Below, one piece after another: positions 8,988-17,791 of a stretch of DNA of 20,030 nucleotides (position 1 is its first letter; every line of letters begins with the position of its first letter). The DNA lies in the NCBI GenBank assembly GCA_003427395.1, contig BFEA01000069.1:1829703-1849732 (forward strand), read 5' to 3'. Made by a program: the position numbers and the translations under genes. This DNA comes from Chara braunii. Its lineage: Eukaryota; Streptophyta; Charophyceae; Charales; Characeae. The notes below the pieces were generated by a model. It saw nothing but the letters and a program-made list of their open reading frames with translations. It was not told the origin of the DNA and did not search any database.

Positions 8988-10689
8988 GTTGGCGGTTGGC
9001 CGACCCGCCGACCTACTTCGGGTCAATATTGGGTCGCGTCCCGACGCTTTCCTTTGCCTAGGTCGCCCTCGGTTTGCCAGATCGCTTTAACTAGGGAGCC
9101 TACCCGCTTGTCAATCCGTGAGCTCGCCAGGTGTCGGCTCCGATACCAACCTCATGCCCAATGCGACTTCCTGATCGGAGTGGAATGGGGGTGGCGGGAG
9201 AGGGGTGTGCCAAGGATTTTAGGAAAGTGGGGATGGAGTCCCATGTAGGAATTGGGATCTCCTGCAACAAGTTGTAGGGACAGTTGTGCAAGATGGTAGG
9301 GGTGGGGCGCGTCTGGTTTCTATGTCTTCGGAAGTGAAGTTACCATCCCCGCGGTGTTCCGCGACGGGGCCGGGTTCGGATTTGATGAACCGGTGGAACG
9401 CTACGGTGGTCGCGCTGCCTTAACAATTGCTGGCGTCATTCGTGGCAAGCCTTGGAATCCGACGAGGCCGACTTCAGACGAAGGCTGTGTGCTCGCTGCT
9501 CGGCCTCGGTCCAGGTTCGTCGAACGAATCCCGCGGCTCGATACTCATTGTCTTGCTGGCATTTGGAGCACGAGGTTCGGGGCCAGTAGGGAGCGATCGC
9601 GTGCCAAGGGACAGTAGTGAGGCAATGAAAAGGCAATACGAGGCGGTAGGGAGGGAAGTCCGTTTCAAGGATGACGATACCAGGTTCGGCGATGACGTGG
9701 GTTACGTGTGAGCTAGGGAATTGGGAGGGAAAAGGGATTGCACTTAAGGCCTGTTCAATGTCCCATTCACAGACCCATTTGTCTCCTGTCCGATAGGGAA
9801 ATTTCGAAGGACTGGGTCTGGGTCGTGCCAAAAGACAGGCGTTCTCCCACTCCCAGTGCTCCTAGAATAGCTGGTGCCTCAAACTTTCCCAATCCATGAT
9901 ATGAAACAAAATTTTGTTATCCATGCTATCATAAATTTCGTCATGGGGTCTGGAAGCGCGTCTTGCAGACAATCGTGTGAGCAACGTCCTTCTCGGTCAC
10001 GCTTACACGTGCGTGAACAAGATCATGCTCTGAGTCGAATGGACCCGGACCAGACGACTATCTTCTCACGGGACCGTTATCTAAGTTACAGAATGTTTTC
10101 GCATCAGATCAAATGTTCGCTCCTCGGTTGAGACATATATCCATCGAGACGATAAAATTTCCCATTAGACTTGTTCATACGACCTCGAAAGAAAATGGAA
10201 ATGAGAAATCGACATGTACTCATGCATTAAACCCATCCAGTTACAAGGAGAACGACATGCATTCCCATTAAGCCAAAGAGCTCGCAAAGATTTAACGCAA
10301 GCGCCCGAGGGGCCAATACGGTCAAATTCTCAATAAGGAGGAGGAAATGAGGGAGAACAAATCGGGTGTATATCTGCAGTCGCGCAGGTAAGCGGCGGCC
10401 CTCAGGCTCGATCTTTCTCGGGAGAGCACGCGATTGATCATACGATTTCCTAGAAAAAAAGGGAAAATGAGAGCGAGAAGTCGGCAAGTACACATACATC
10501 ACACCACTTTAGCCAAATGAATCATTCATTCACATCATCATAGCCCATAGTGCACAAAAGTCATACTCAGCCGATTATCGTACTCAATCCGACAAGTCAC
10601 AGAGAAACAGAGACTTAGAGGGAAAATCAAATCATTCGTCATTCACCAAGAAGAAGGAAAGTCAGAGATAGTCGCGAGCAAAAAGATGG
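8988..10689 (-). other. Leader of element 1 between primer binding site and gag
   Basis: About 1.7 kb with no clear conserved gene. It contains one 131-codon minus-strand open frame (9436-9831, separate entry) and further minus-strand stretches with protein-like composition (for example VAFHRFIKSEPGPVAEHRG, in another frame near 9385-9330). A segment near 9205-9295 resembles 12935-13030. Positions 9850-10689 show nothing I can name. Confidence 0.5.
9436..9831 (-). CDS. Open frame of unknown function in the leader of element 1
   Basis: This frame of 131 codons starts at ATG 9831 and lies on the same strand as gag, upstream of it. The composition looks protein-like, with WVCEWDIEQAL, THVIAEPGIVILETDFPPYR, a CSKC pair and a charged C-terminal segment. 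No family is recognised. It may be a remnant of an extra ORF before gag or a chance frame. The matching leader of element 2 is missing, so conservation cannot be tested inside this window. Confidence 0.25.
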   Translation of the reverse strand: MARPRPSPSKFPYRTGDKWVCEWDIEQALSAIPFPSQFPSSHVTHVIAEPGIVILETDFPPYRLVLPFHCLTTVPWHAIAPYWPRTSCSKCQQDNEYRAAGFVRRTWTEAEQRAHSLRLKSASSDSKACHE

Positions 10690-10706
10690 CTGGCAACCTG
10701 ACACCA
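10690..10706 (-). promoter_or_regulatory. Candidate tRNA primer binding site of element 1
   Basis: The minus strand from 10706 reads TGGTGTCAGGTTGCCAG, two bases after the LTR end. Primer binding sites begin with TGG, complementary to the CCA end of a tRNA, and the initiator-Met type seen in many Gypsy elements begins TGGTATCAG. The first nine bases differ from that at one position. Distance and orientation fit an element on the minus strand. Confidence 0.6.
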
Positions 10707-10708
10707 AT

Positions 10709-10756
10709 TGTCAAAATTACATAGATGAGGGGAGAAAAGACACCATCCCGACACGT

Positions 10757-10787
<31 letters not shown>

Positions 10788-10995
10788 CCACATCAGCTCT
10801 CATGCAGGCAGTCCGTCGCCTCACATCGACACAGAGTTGTGACCCCGCTTGGCCCGAGCATACAAGCCAGGTTCGCCCGTGCGCCACAGTCCGTCGCGGC
10901 CCGCACGTCAACCCCGCATACTCGCCACCAGCTCGTCGGATCGCCCAACTCTCTTGTCTACTCACCTTCCGAGCTTACTCATTAGCCGATCCTCA
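10709..10995 (-). repeat. 5' LTR of element 1
   Basis: On the plus strand it begins TGTCA and ends ATCCTCA, so it has TG...CA termini. It is about 287 bp long and homologous to 419-712. It carries a CT microsatellite (10762-10788) where the 3' LTR has a more varied CT-rich run. The part 10786-10996 recurs at 11035-11245 across an adapter, so the right end and what lies beyond it are uncertain. Confidence 0.7.
10762..10788. repeat. CT dinucleotide microsatellite in the 5' LTR
   Basis: An uninterrupted CT run of about 27 bases. The matching part of the 3' LTR (473-497) is CT-rich but interrupted. Confidence 0.9.
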
Positions 10996-10996
10996 C

Positions 10997-11034
10997 CTGT
11001 CTCTTATACACATCTAGATGTGTATAAGAGACAG
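10997..11034. other. Sequencing adapter: Nextera mate-pair junction (two inverted Tn5 mosaic ends)
   Basis: Positions 10997-11015 read CTGTCTCTTATACACATCT, and 11016-11034 are its exact reverse complement. These are the 19-bp Tn5 mosaic end used in Nextera kits, placed head to head as in the mate-pair circularisation junction. This is a library artefact, not genomic sequence. Confidence 0.97.
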
Positions 11035-11245
11035 CTCCACATCAGCTCTCATGCAGGCAGTCCGTCGCCTCACATCGACACAGAGTTGTGACCCCGCTTG
11101 GCCCGAGCATACAAGCCAGGTTCGCCCGTGCGCCACAGTCCGTCGCGGCCCGCACGTCAACCCCGCATACTCGCCACCAGCTCGTCGGATCGCCCAACTC
11201 TCTTGTCTACTCACCTTCCGAGCTTACTCGTTAGCCGATCCTCAC
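11035..11245 (-). repeat. Duplicate of the LTR (211 bp) produced at the adapter junction
   Basis: Identical to 10786-10996 at an offset of 249 bp, except for one A/G difference (10981 versus 11230). The copies begin exactly after the adapter and end exactly before it. Real genomic flank resumes at about 11246. Confidence 0.93.
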
Positions 11246-11641
11246 TGACCAGTGACCGCGCTAACATCCAAATTCATAGAGAACAAACTAATCCCGCTGG
11301 CGAAATTTATAGCGTGCATGCTTGCGCGTAAAACCCGGGATTATGCCTGGCAGGGGAAAAGAGGAAGTGCCTATGTCTGCATGGCCAGGCTGCGGCGTGG
11401 GGGACGAAGCCACTCTCCGCGCATCGATCCAGTCATGCAACGTTGGAACCAGTTAGAACAAAGAACAAAGCGTGCATTTGCGGGCGAAGGTGGGGCGGGG
11501 AAAAAGACATCAAGAACGAGAGAATTACAGTTGCAATTACACCCGCCAAAAGTTACAGTTATGCGCAAGATTAAGGCACAGAGGAATTAGAGCCCAGATC
11601 CTGGTGTGGTAAGGCGCGTCGTGCAGCCAGATTGTGAGGTA

Positions 11642-12030
11642 CCTAAATTCCTAGCCTAAATCCTAATTACAAAAAAAAATTCCGAAAGAAAACAATTCCG
11701 AGAGCCCGCGGGGGCTCGACACCAGTTCGAAAATTGAAAAACGACGTTCCCGTGCGATGATCGCGCCAAAATTCCCAGTTCCCTCAGCAGAACAAGAAAG
11801 AAGATAAAATGGCAACAGTTATCTTTCGCGCTCGCCAAGGCGCGGTCACTTTAATTGCCTACCCGGGAATTTCCCGACCCTGGTCCGAAAGTCCAAAAAG
11901 AAAGAAGCAAGGGCATCCATGCAACTTGCCCGACCGTCATCCTCATGCTTCTCACCCGACCAACCCGTCTGAACCCGTGAAGCAGCTTCGTGCAGAAAGT
12001 CGCGCGGTTACGGGAAACAGTTTGTCACAA
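11642..12030. repeat. Non-coding dispersed repeat, unit A
   Basis: Shares ordered blocks with 12148-12440: a TAGCCTAA-type block followed by ATCCTAATT, AAATTCCGAGA, a TTC-AAAA block, CAGCAGAACAAGAAAGAAG, AACAGTTAT, ACCGTCAT, GCAGAAAGTCGCGCG and GTCACA. No coding potential is seen. It could be an old LTR or a non-autonomous element. Confidence 0.65.
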
Positions 12031-12147
12031 GATTGCAATGGCGATTAGAATTTAGGCGTGGCAGGAGCAGAGTGCGGAACTGGACGCGAGAATGTGTGCG
12101 CAGATACGGAGCCTCGTGTAGTTGCACCAAAAAAAATTACAACGCTC

Positions 12148-12440
12148 CCAAATTCGTAGCCTAACTAAAATCCTAATTGCGAAAAGAAATTCCGAGAACT
12201 TGTTGTGGGACCCGGTTCAAAAATTTAAAAAAAGAAAAAGAAACAGCAGAACAAGAAAGAAGCTAGGCCAACAGTTATTTCCGTGCTCTCTAGGGCGCGA
12301 CCAATCACCAACCGTCATGGGACCGACCTCCCTTCAAAAGACAGGGACATATATGTAATTGGGCGGGCCCCTCCCAATCAACCCCCAAAATACAGTCGCG
12401 CAGAAAGTCGCGCGTTTACAGAAAGTAGTTCGTCACACTA
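12148..12440. repeat. Non-coding dispersed repeat, unit B
   Basis: Second copy of the unit at 11642-12030, in the same orientation and about 100 bp shorter. The upstream bases GCACCAAAAAAAATTACAA are matched again near 15190 (unit C). Confidence 0.65.
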
Positions 12441-12624
12441 CAACTCGTTTTGTCTCAATTTCAAAAGACCCCGGTGACCTAGTATGCTAATCGGTGATAA
12501 GCAACTGGACTGCCACTCCCCAGAATAGATGGGGGACACTGTGTGGGTGTGTTTATAAACGAAAAAATAAATAAATTGTGGGGGTCCATCTTTTTATTTT
12601 ATTATTAAAATTATTATTCTTTTA

Positions 12625-12966
12625 GCCCAGGGTGTTGTAGAGGCCAAGGACCAGACCCGCGGTGATTGCTGGTATGTGCCCAATGGCAAATCCCCGGGGT
12701 TAGACGGAATTCCCCTAGAGATGTTTAAGGCTTTGCCCAATGTCTTTAACTTATTCCTTCCGGCCGCATATAGTCTAGCTTTGGATGAGGGTCGCTTCCT
12801 GCAAGGATTCGGGGAGGTCACACTCATTGTCACGAACGGAGATCGAGCCGACATTTCATGCTCCTACCTCACGCTCTACGCAGCTTTCCTTTATGGAGTG
12901 ACTAAAATGTGGAAGGGGCCCGAAAAGCATGCAATGGGGCGTGCCAAGGAGTTTTGGGAAAAGTGA
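12625..12966 (+). pseudogene. Fragment of a LINE (non-LTR) reverse transcriptase
   Basis: The frame reads PNGKSPGLDGIPLEMFKALP, the signature LINE RT block (GKSPGxDGIPxExYK), then a helical segment ending in a GRFLQGF piece, and GEVTLIVTNGDRADIS, which matches the next block (A-I-x-L-I-x-K-K-G-D-x-x-D). After about 12880 the expected YRPISL block appears only as a weak YLTLYAA and the similarity is lost. The endonuclease domain, the catalytic FADD box and the 3' end are absent, so this is a short relic. Upstream is an AT-rich stretch (12560-12625). Confidence 0.75.
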
Positions 12967-13529
12967 GCGTGGAGTTCTAGGTTGGAACTGGAACATTGTG
13001 CGGGCTGTGAGGTTGTGCATTACAGGCCCTCAGCTTCACTTAGGCTGAGGTTCAAAGTCTACCGCTTCCTCTTTGGGGCACTAGGGCTACCTGATGGGAA
13101 TATAATGATAGCCTGTAAGTCTACCTCAGGGCCTGAATCTTGGCTACTGGATATCTAGATTTGGGCCTGACTATTTATGACCTTTGGGTTCCACACACCA
13201 CATGCAACCCACTCACATGCACACTCACGCCCGTGTTGGCTGAAGATGTTACCAATACCGACTGGGAGGATCCAGCTGACTAATTAGTATGTCAGTTGGT
13301 TGGCACCAAGAGTGCCACAGAAAACACAGAACAATCACAAGGGGACTACGCATAGTGACCTTCACATGGGAACTAGGCACAACAATCTTCACACTCCGAC
13401 TTACACACATGGACGCACACAGCAAACTCACACAGTTCACGGAATCTCAGCAAAACGGTTTGCCAAGCAGCAAATTGAATACTTCGGAAACAGCAGAAAT
13501 CTCAAACTGATTCTGTGTCGGTCATGATT
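12967..13529. other. Non-coding stretch
   Basis: No convincing gene. Positions 12935-13030 resemble 9205-9295 (GTGCCAAGGA, then a TTTTGGGAAA-like block, then TGGAACTGGAA versus AGGAATTGGGA, and a TTGTGC-like end). This suggests a shared repeat, perhaps the tail of an element joined to the LINE relic. Confidence 0.35.
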
Positions 13530-13901
13530 GCAGTTTCTGGTTTTTTTTCCTTCTGCCTTTGGTTATTTTCATGGATATTTCCCTGGCGTCTAGAATGAGC
13601 TTGCTACCACTCCATCTGTCTTCAACATAGCGACTCGAGGATGGTACCTGGGCGCCATATGGGGCCATTCTGCAGGGGATCCCTGGCCTCTTTTCTTCCC
13701 CTTTCCGCTGCCCCTGGCCTCCGTCAATAGCAAGGGATTGGGGGGTGGGGGGGGGGGGAGATTTTGGAGAGAAAGAGTAGATAGAGCAGGGAGAGAGTGG
13801 GGGAAGGAGTGAGGGGATAACTGACAAGAAAGGGGAGGAGGGAAGTCGGGATAGGGACTGTCACCTACTACAGAGGTTGAGAAGAAGGGTTCGTATTTAC
13901 A

Positions 13902-14213
13902 TTATTTACAAAAAATACAGAGATCATTGAGAAAAAGGGGTATCTCAGTCAGGCTCGATAGTCCACGTTCTACTGATTCCAGCATTCTCGAGATAAGCAA
14001 TCTTCCTTTCTGATTGGGGATCGCCCAACAGTGGTCCTGTGCCCACTTCTTTGCAAATCTCTGTACTTTGTCTTGTAGGGGAAGATTAGCTGTCCTGTTG
14101 TTACGCAAGTCTGCCTCGATGATATCCCTGATACTCCTTTGCATAAGCTGCTGTGATCTTTCCATCTTCCGCTCCCTTTCATTGCATTGCCCAGCAAAAG
14201 CAACACAGATTTC
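13902..14213 (-). other. Unidentified open frame, possibly a coding exon
   Basis: The minus-strand frame is open from about 14213 (EICVAFAGQCNERERK, after a TGA), has an ATG at 14165 and ends at 13902. It is rich in charged and glutamine residues (MERSQQLMQRSIRDII, NLPLQDKVQRFAKKWAQDH, RLLISRMLESVERGL), which looks like an alpha-helical protein rather than translated noise. No known family is recognised. No neighbouring frame continues it, so it could be an isolated exon, a relic, or chance. Confidence 0.3.
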
Positions 14214-14525
14214 TCAAGCGGCAAAAGACATAGCAAAAGAAGGGAAGGCAGCAAGTGTGCGTTCGCGGAACAAGATTCAAAGTTCAGGGGCAGATATCTT
14301 GCTGACGATTTTGGTGGCTTGGATGGAAAATGAAGTCTGATGGAGGGAACGCGACTTTTCTTACAGATGACAACGATTAGGACCTGGGTTGAGATGCCAG
14401 ATAAGGCCCAGATTGGGGTTTGAGGAGGGAGTTGGAGGGGGGGCCGGGGGGCTGAAGAAAGCGAGGAAATTCAAGAAGTTGCAGCAAAAGATGTGCAGCA
14501 TAGGTTGTGATACTGTGGGAGATGT

Positions 14526-14635
14526 TAATGATGATGATGATGATGATGAGAATGATGAGGATGATGAGGATGATGAGGATGAGGATGAGGATGACGAAAA
14601 TGATGAGGATGAGGATGATGATGTTAATGAGGATC
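14526..14635. repeat. GAT/GAG-type trinucleotide microsatellite
   Basis: An imperfect GAT array with GAG and GAA interruptions. It is flanked by related short sequences: GCAGCAAAAGATGTGCAGCA on the left (about 14480-14500) and CAGCAGAAGATGTGCACCAG on the right (about 14637-14656). The aspartate-rich frame across it is most likely a by-product. Confidence 0.85.
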
Positions 14636-14689
14636 CAGCAGCAGAAGATGTGCACCAGAAGACTGCAATAATTAATTGCTTGAATTGAA

Positions 14690-15184
14690 GCTTTTTTCTT
14701 TCCTCCCGCCCCTGCCCCCCCCCAAAAAACGAAAGGGCCAAGTACGTCAGAGTCACTTTTGAGTACTATGGAATGAGCAAAGAAAACAGTGTCATGCACC
14801 CAGTTTGAAAAAGCAATGAAAGTACCAACGGCCGTGGTGTGAGGCCAGGTGTCATAACTGCAGGGGTCGGCCGTGGTGTCAGACGGGGAAAGGGGGGGGG
14901 GGGGAAGTGCCCAATGGATTCGTTTCTACCCAAATTGTGGTTTCAAACTCAGGCAGTGATACCTTTGCAGCCACATGTTTTTCTTCTTTTTGCCTTTGCA
15001 AACTCAAAACATGCTGTGTCTGCCGTTGTCTCAAAAGACTCTCAAAACAAAAACAAAACAAGAGGGTGCTGCTTTTTTTTTCTTGTTTTTGTTTTACGCC
15101 CAGAGGGATAGTAGGGTACCCATTTTACATGCTGGGAGTTAAAATAAAGGAGAGCCCTTGCACGGCGCCGATCAAAAATGGAAA
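14690..15184. other. Low-complexity non-coding stretch
   Basis: Contains a C run near 14716-14725, a 14-base G run near 14890-14903, a T-rich block near 15072-15100 and a short direct repeat GGCCGTGGTGT at about 14830 and 14868. No gene seen. Confidence 0.5.
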
Positions 15185-15335
15185 AAGAGGCACCAAAACA
15201 GTTACAAACTCCTAAGTCCTATCCTAATTCAAAAATTGAAATCACCATATCCGCGCGGAAAGTAGGCGCGGGAAAAGGCAATCCTATGTCCATTCGTATT
15301 CCCACCAAATTCCCAGAGTTTTCCGCGGCGTAGTC
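15185..15335. repeat. Non-coding dispersed repeat, unit C (diverged)
   Basis: Carries a CACCAAAA block, GTTACAAACTCCTAAG followed by CCTAATTC, CAAAAATTGAAA and CCAAATTCCCAGAGTT, in the order seen in units A and B. It lies just beyond the 3' side of element 2, so the family could be its LTR; I could not confirm this. Confidence 0.45.
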
Positions 15336-15477
15336 GAGAACATTCATGCACAACAAGGATACGTCGGGTTCCGTTTATTTCGGAATTTCAAACTGTCAGG
15401 ACAAATTCCTAGCGCGCTTACTAAAGCGTGCGAAATTCCCATGCATTTCCCAAATTATGAAAACAGAATTTCAAGAA

Positions 15478-15855
15478 TCAACCAGGGTCTTTAATCAACA
15501 ACAGAGAGGAGCCTTGTTTGGGCCGACCAAAAGTCGGAAAAAAAAAAGAGAGAAGGGGTCCGGAAGATGGCGCAGGCTCAGAAGCTGGTTCGTCACATAT
15601 GTGGCGCTCAGGGGGTTCCAAAATTATGCGATCTCCTGATTGCATGTAGAAGAGCTGGTTTACATGGCGGAGGAGGAAGAAAGGGGGCGAGAGGATGAAT
15701 GAGGAACCCAGCGTATCAGGAGGAAGATCGTCTTCATTAGCGGAGACGATTGAGCCAGAGTTCATGTTAACGCAACCGTCAATTACAATATCTTCGCGAG
15801 TCTGCTGGCTCGTGCCGCTAGTACCCCTCGTATCCAGTCTTGTCATGAGCACCAT
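15478..15855 (-). other. Tail frame of element 2, unknown
   Basis: An open frame of 125 codons downstream of ORF5. Part of it (LEPPERHICDEP, near 15620) has a counterpart in element 1 near 870-850 (EPPGCHTAAP, in a frame soon closed). The shared DNA word is AGGGGGTTCCAA. It may be the end of an accessory protein or merely conserved element DNA before the 3' LTR. Confidence 0.3.
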
Positions 15856-15875
15856 TCTGATTCCAGGTTATGCCG

Positions 15876-16187
15876 TCATGGTCCACCGTGTCCTTCACTG
15901 ATGCGGCTGCCTCCTTGAAAGTTCGCCTGACGGTAGTCGACAAGGAGGGGGTTGTGGAGGGGCTGCGGCCATTCAGGTGGGAGCGGAGGGAAGTAATCCG
16001 CCGCTTCGTCACCGAGGTCGACGAAGTGAACGATCCGGTGCAAGTGGTGGAATCGATGATTGGGTCGGGATAGGGATAAGATATAATCGGGGTATAAAGA
16101 GGGGATGGTACGGAGGATATTGTCCCGTAGGGACTCATAATCTTCCACAGCGGGAAAGGTTCCGAAGATAATACAATAGAACTCCAT
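15876..16187 (-). CDS. ORF5 of element 2 (accessory protein, about 103 residues)
   Basis: Begins at ATG 16187 with MEFYCIIFGTFPAVEDYESL and continues with LRTIPSLYPDYILSLSR, an HRIVHFVDLG segment and YFPPLPPEWPQPL. An in-frame TAG lies a few codons upstream, which supports this ATG as the start. The same sequence of motifs is found in element 1 (1289-1009) across a frameshift. Family and function are not recognised, and there is no clear signal peptide or membrane segment. It follows ORF4 by about 180 bp. Confidence 0.55.
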   Translation of the reverse strand: MEFYCIIFGTFPAVEDYESLRDNILRTIPSLYPDYILSLSRPNHRFHHLHRIVHFVDLGDEAADYFPPLPPEWPQPLHNPLLVDYRQANFQGGSRISEGHGGP

Positions 16188-16368
16188 ATGGTTGTATTGT
16201 CTCTATGCAACGCTGAAAAGGAGGATGTTAAGAGGGAAGGAGGGAGAATGATAGGGAAAGACTGTACATAGAAGTCGTGTGTCGAAATCATGACAAAACA
16301 ATTGGTTAACGAAGATACGGTAATTTAAGGGGAATTCAACGTGGGGGAGAGGGGAGAAAGAGAGGTAA

Positions 16369-17313
16369 TCAAGGGGGCGGCGGAAAACGGGACGAGGACA
16401 GAAAGTCCGGGCCGGGAGGAGGATAGGAACGAAGCGTGGAGGGGGCGGACGAGGGAGATGGTGAGCACGAACAGCGGCGCCGACGGGAGGTTGCTAAGCC
16501 ATCGTGTCGACTGGCGACGTCCGAGGGAACTTCGGGATTTAGAGGTGATCCTCCCCGAATGGCTGGTAATGCTCGAACTGGAGGAGCCTCCCAGGGCTCA
16601 GGTGCAGACGCCTCTTCTTCCTCCTTCAAAGTCGACTGGGTTTCGGACTGTTCTCCCTCTGATAGCCCTGCGATGGCTATGCGACCTGGGTCGTCGTCCG
16701 ACGGTACTTCCCCGTTCTCCTGATGAGCCTTCCAGAACTCGTCAAAGTCGGAGTTATCTGGCACGAGCTCGTTAAGGTCTAGGAAGCACCAAGCCGCGGG
16801 GTCGTGATCGCTCAAGTACTGCATGAAGTCCTCCGTGCATTTCACCCAGATTATGGTTGACGTCAACTTCCTCTCCAAAGTCACGGGTTTAGCCTGACTT
16901 GGATCGCTCGGATTGAAAGAGATGATGTCCATCGGCAGATCGTCGACGAGTTGAGACAAAAACGTGAGAAGTTCGTAGGCGACGGTCGCACCGCCGCCCT
17001 TAGAGATTTCTCCGCACAGAAGTCCTACCAATGTGTCGTCGGTTGCCGCCTCCTCTGGCCACAGTTGTGCCAGCACCAGCGATGTCTCATTACAGTGCTC
17101 CAACTCCCGATTGCTGTAATATCGCGACCAGTGACACTTCACCGTGAGCATGCACACACTGACCGCCGCGAAGTCAGTCCACTTACGGATGTAGGCTGGG
17201 CTGAATGGAGGGATCGAGGCAGGACGAATTTCCAGAGTGAGAAGGGGATCGGCCCAAGATGGCCGGATGTTTGGAAGGTCGGAGGGGAGAGAGAAGGTAG
17301 AGAAGCGATTCAT
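16369..17313 (-). CDS. ORF4 of element 2 (accessory protein, 314 residues)
   Basis: An uninterrupted frame from ATG 17313, which lies in an ATGA context. Residues 1-14 read MNRFSTFSLPSDLP, matching element 1 (STFELPSDLP). Then come KWTDFAAVSVCMLTVKCHW, a middle region, FLSQLVDDLPMDIIS (the best conserved block), a TIIWVKCTED segment matching LLWSTCTELD, an acidic patch (KEEEEA), and a proline-, serine- and arginine-rich C-terminus. An intact frame this long in an otherwise decayed element is notable. No known domain is recognised. It is not obviously an envelope protein. Confidence 0.6.
   Translation of the reverse strand: MNRFSTFSLPSDLPNIRPSWADPLLTLEIRPASIPPFSPAYIRKWTDFAAVSVCMLTVKCHWSRYYSNRELEHCNETSLVLAQLWPEEAATDDTLVGLLCGEISKGGGATVAYELLTFLSQLVDDLPMDIISFNPSDPSQAKPVTLERKLTSTIIWVKCTEDFMQYLSDHDPAAWCFLDLNELVPDNSDFDEFWKAHQENGEVPSDDDPGRIAIAGLSEGEQSETQSTLKEEEEASAPEPWEAPPVRALPAIRGGSPLNPEVPSDVASRHDGLATSRRRRCSCSPSPSSAPSTLRSYPPPGPDFLSSSRFPPPP
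17310..17313 (-). other. ATGA at the ORF4 start of element 2
   Basis: ATG is 17313-17311, and the overlapping TGA (17312-17310) closes another frame that is open for at least 23 codons upstream. The ORF3 frame of this copy has shifted by decay, so the link to the ORF3 stop is inferred from element 1 (2533-2530). Confidence 0.4.
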
Positions 17314-17440
17314 CGGCGTTCGGGGTATGGATGAAGATGGGGAAGCGGGCGAACAGGGCGATTGGTGGCGCTAGTTCGAAGAGAGAAGGTATCGATACAC
17401 TCGGTTCTCACCACTTGTCGCCCTGGCCGAGTCGCTTCTG

Positions 17441-17791
17441 CTAATCAGCCACCAACACCTGCCCCCACTCGTAAAGACTGGTCACTACCGCATCGCGCCG
17501 TTGTACGTCAATGGTACAAAGATCGCCACTGAAGGCTACGATTACCGTTACGTTGCTTTGAGTAGGCCGTGAGAAGCGTTCAAACCTTGACACTTCTGCC
17601 AAGATAACTGCTGACCCCCGATCGGTTGATATCATTATTTCCACGGCGGCGCACCGGGCTCCGTGACTGAAGAGCTGCGCGAATCGGAGAAGATCAAGAC
17701 TTTGACGAGGGTGCGTGACTTGGCGAAACTGCAGCGAGGATCGAGGTTGAAGAAGTTGGCGTGGAAGAGTCGGCTTAATGACAAAACTCAT
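17441..17791 (-). pseudogene. ORF3 of element 2 (accessory frame directly after pol), truncated by a stop
   Basis: Starts at ATG 17791 (MSFVIKPTLPRQLLQ). It contains SLDLLRFAQLF, ILAEVSRFERFSRP and VTVIVAFSGDLCTI, aligning with element 1 ORF3 (2973-2700 region). It ends at TAG (17443-17441), where element 1 has TGG (Trp). Beyond that the similarity fades and further stops occur. It overlaps the end of the pol region. Confidence 0.65.

Larger units (their letters stand above)
419..11244 (-). mobile_element. Element 1: full-length, decayed Ty3/Gypsy-type LTR retrotransposon
   Basis: Read on the minus strand the order is 5' LTR (about 10709-10995, duplicated by an artefact to 11244), primer binding site, leader, gag, zinc knuckle, protease, RT, RNase H, PHD-like finger, integrase, accessory ORF3 to ORF5 and 3' LTR (419-712). 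RT before integrase places it in Ty3/Gypsy (Metaviridae). The two LTRs are clearly homologous but differ at roughly a quarter of positions by eye, and the coding frame has at least fifteen in-frame stops and two frameshifts, so the copy is old and cannot move itself. No target-site duplication could be identified. No chromodomain is visible at the integrase C-terminus. Confidence 0.85.

Noticed and set aside
10997-11034. Natural Tn5-type transposon ends or a perfect 19-bp palindrome with biological function
   Set aside because: The exact head-to-head mosaic-end sequence is a commercial library adapter, and the flanking LTR duplication is what a junction read would create.
14389-14688. Aspartate-rich plus-strand frame resembling an acidic protein
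   Set aside because: The acidic run is the GAT microsatellite, and the rest has no conservation or recognised domain.
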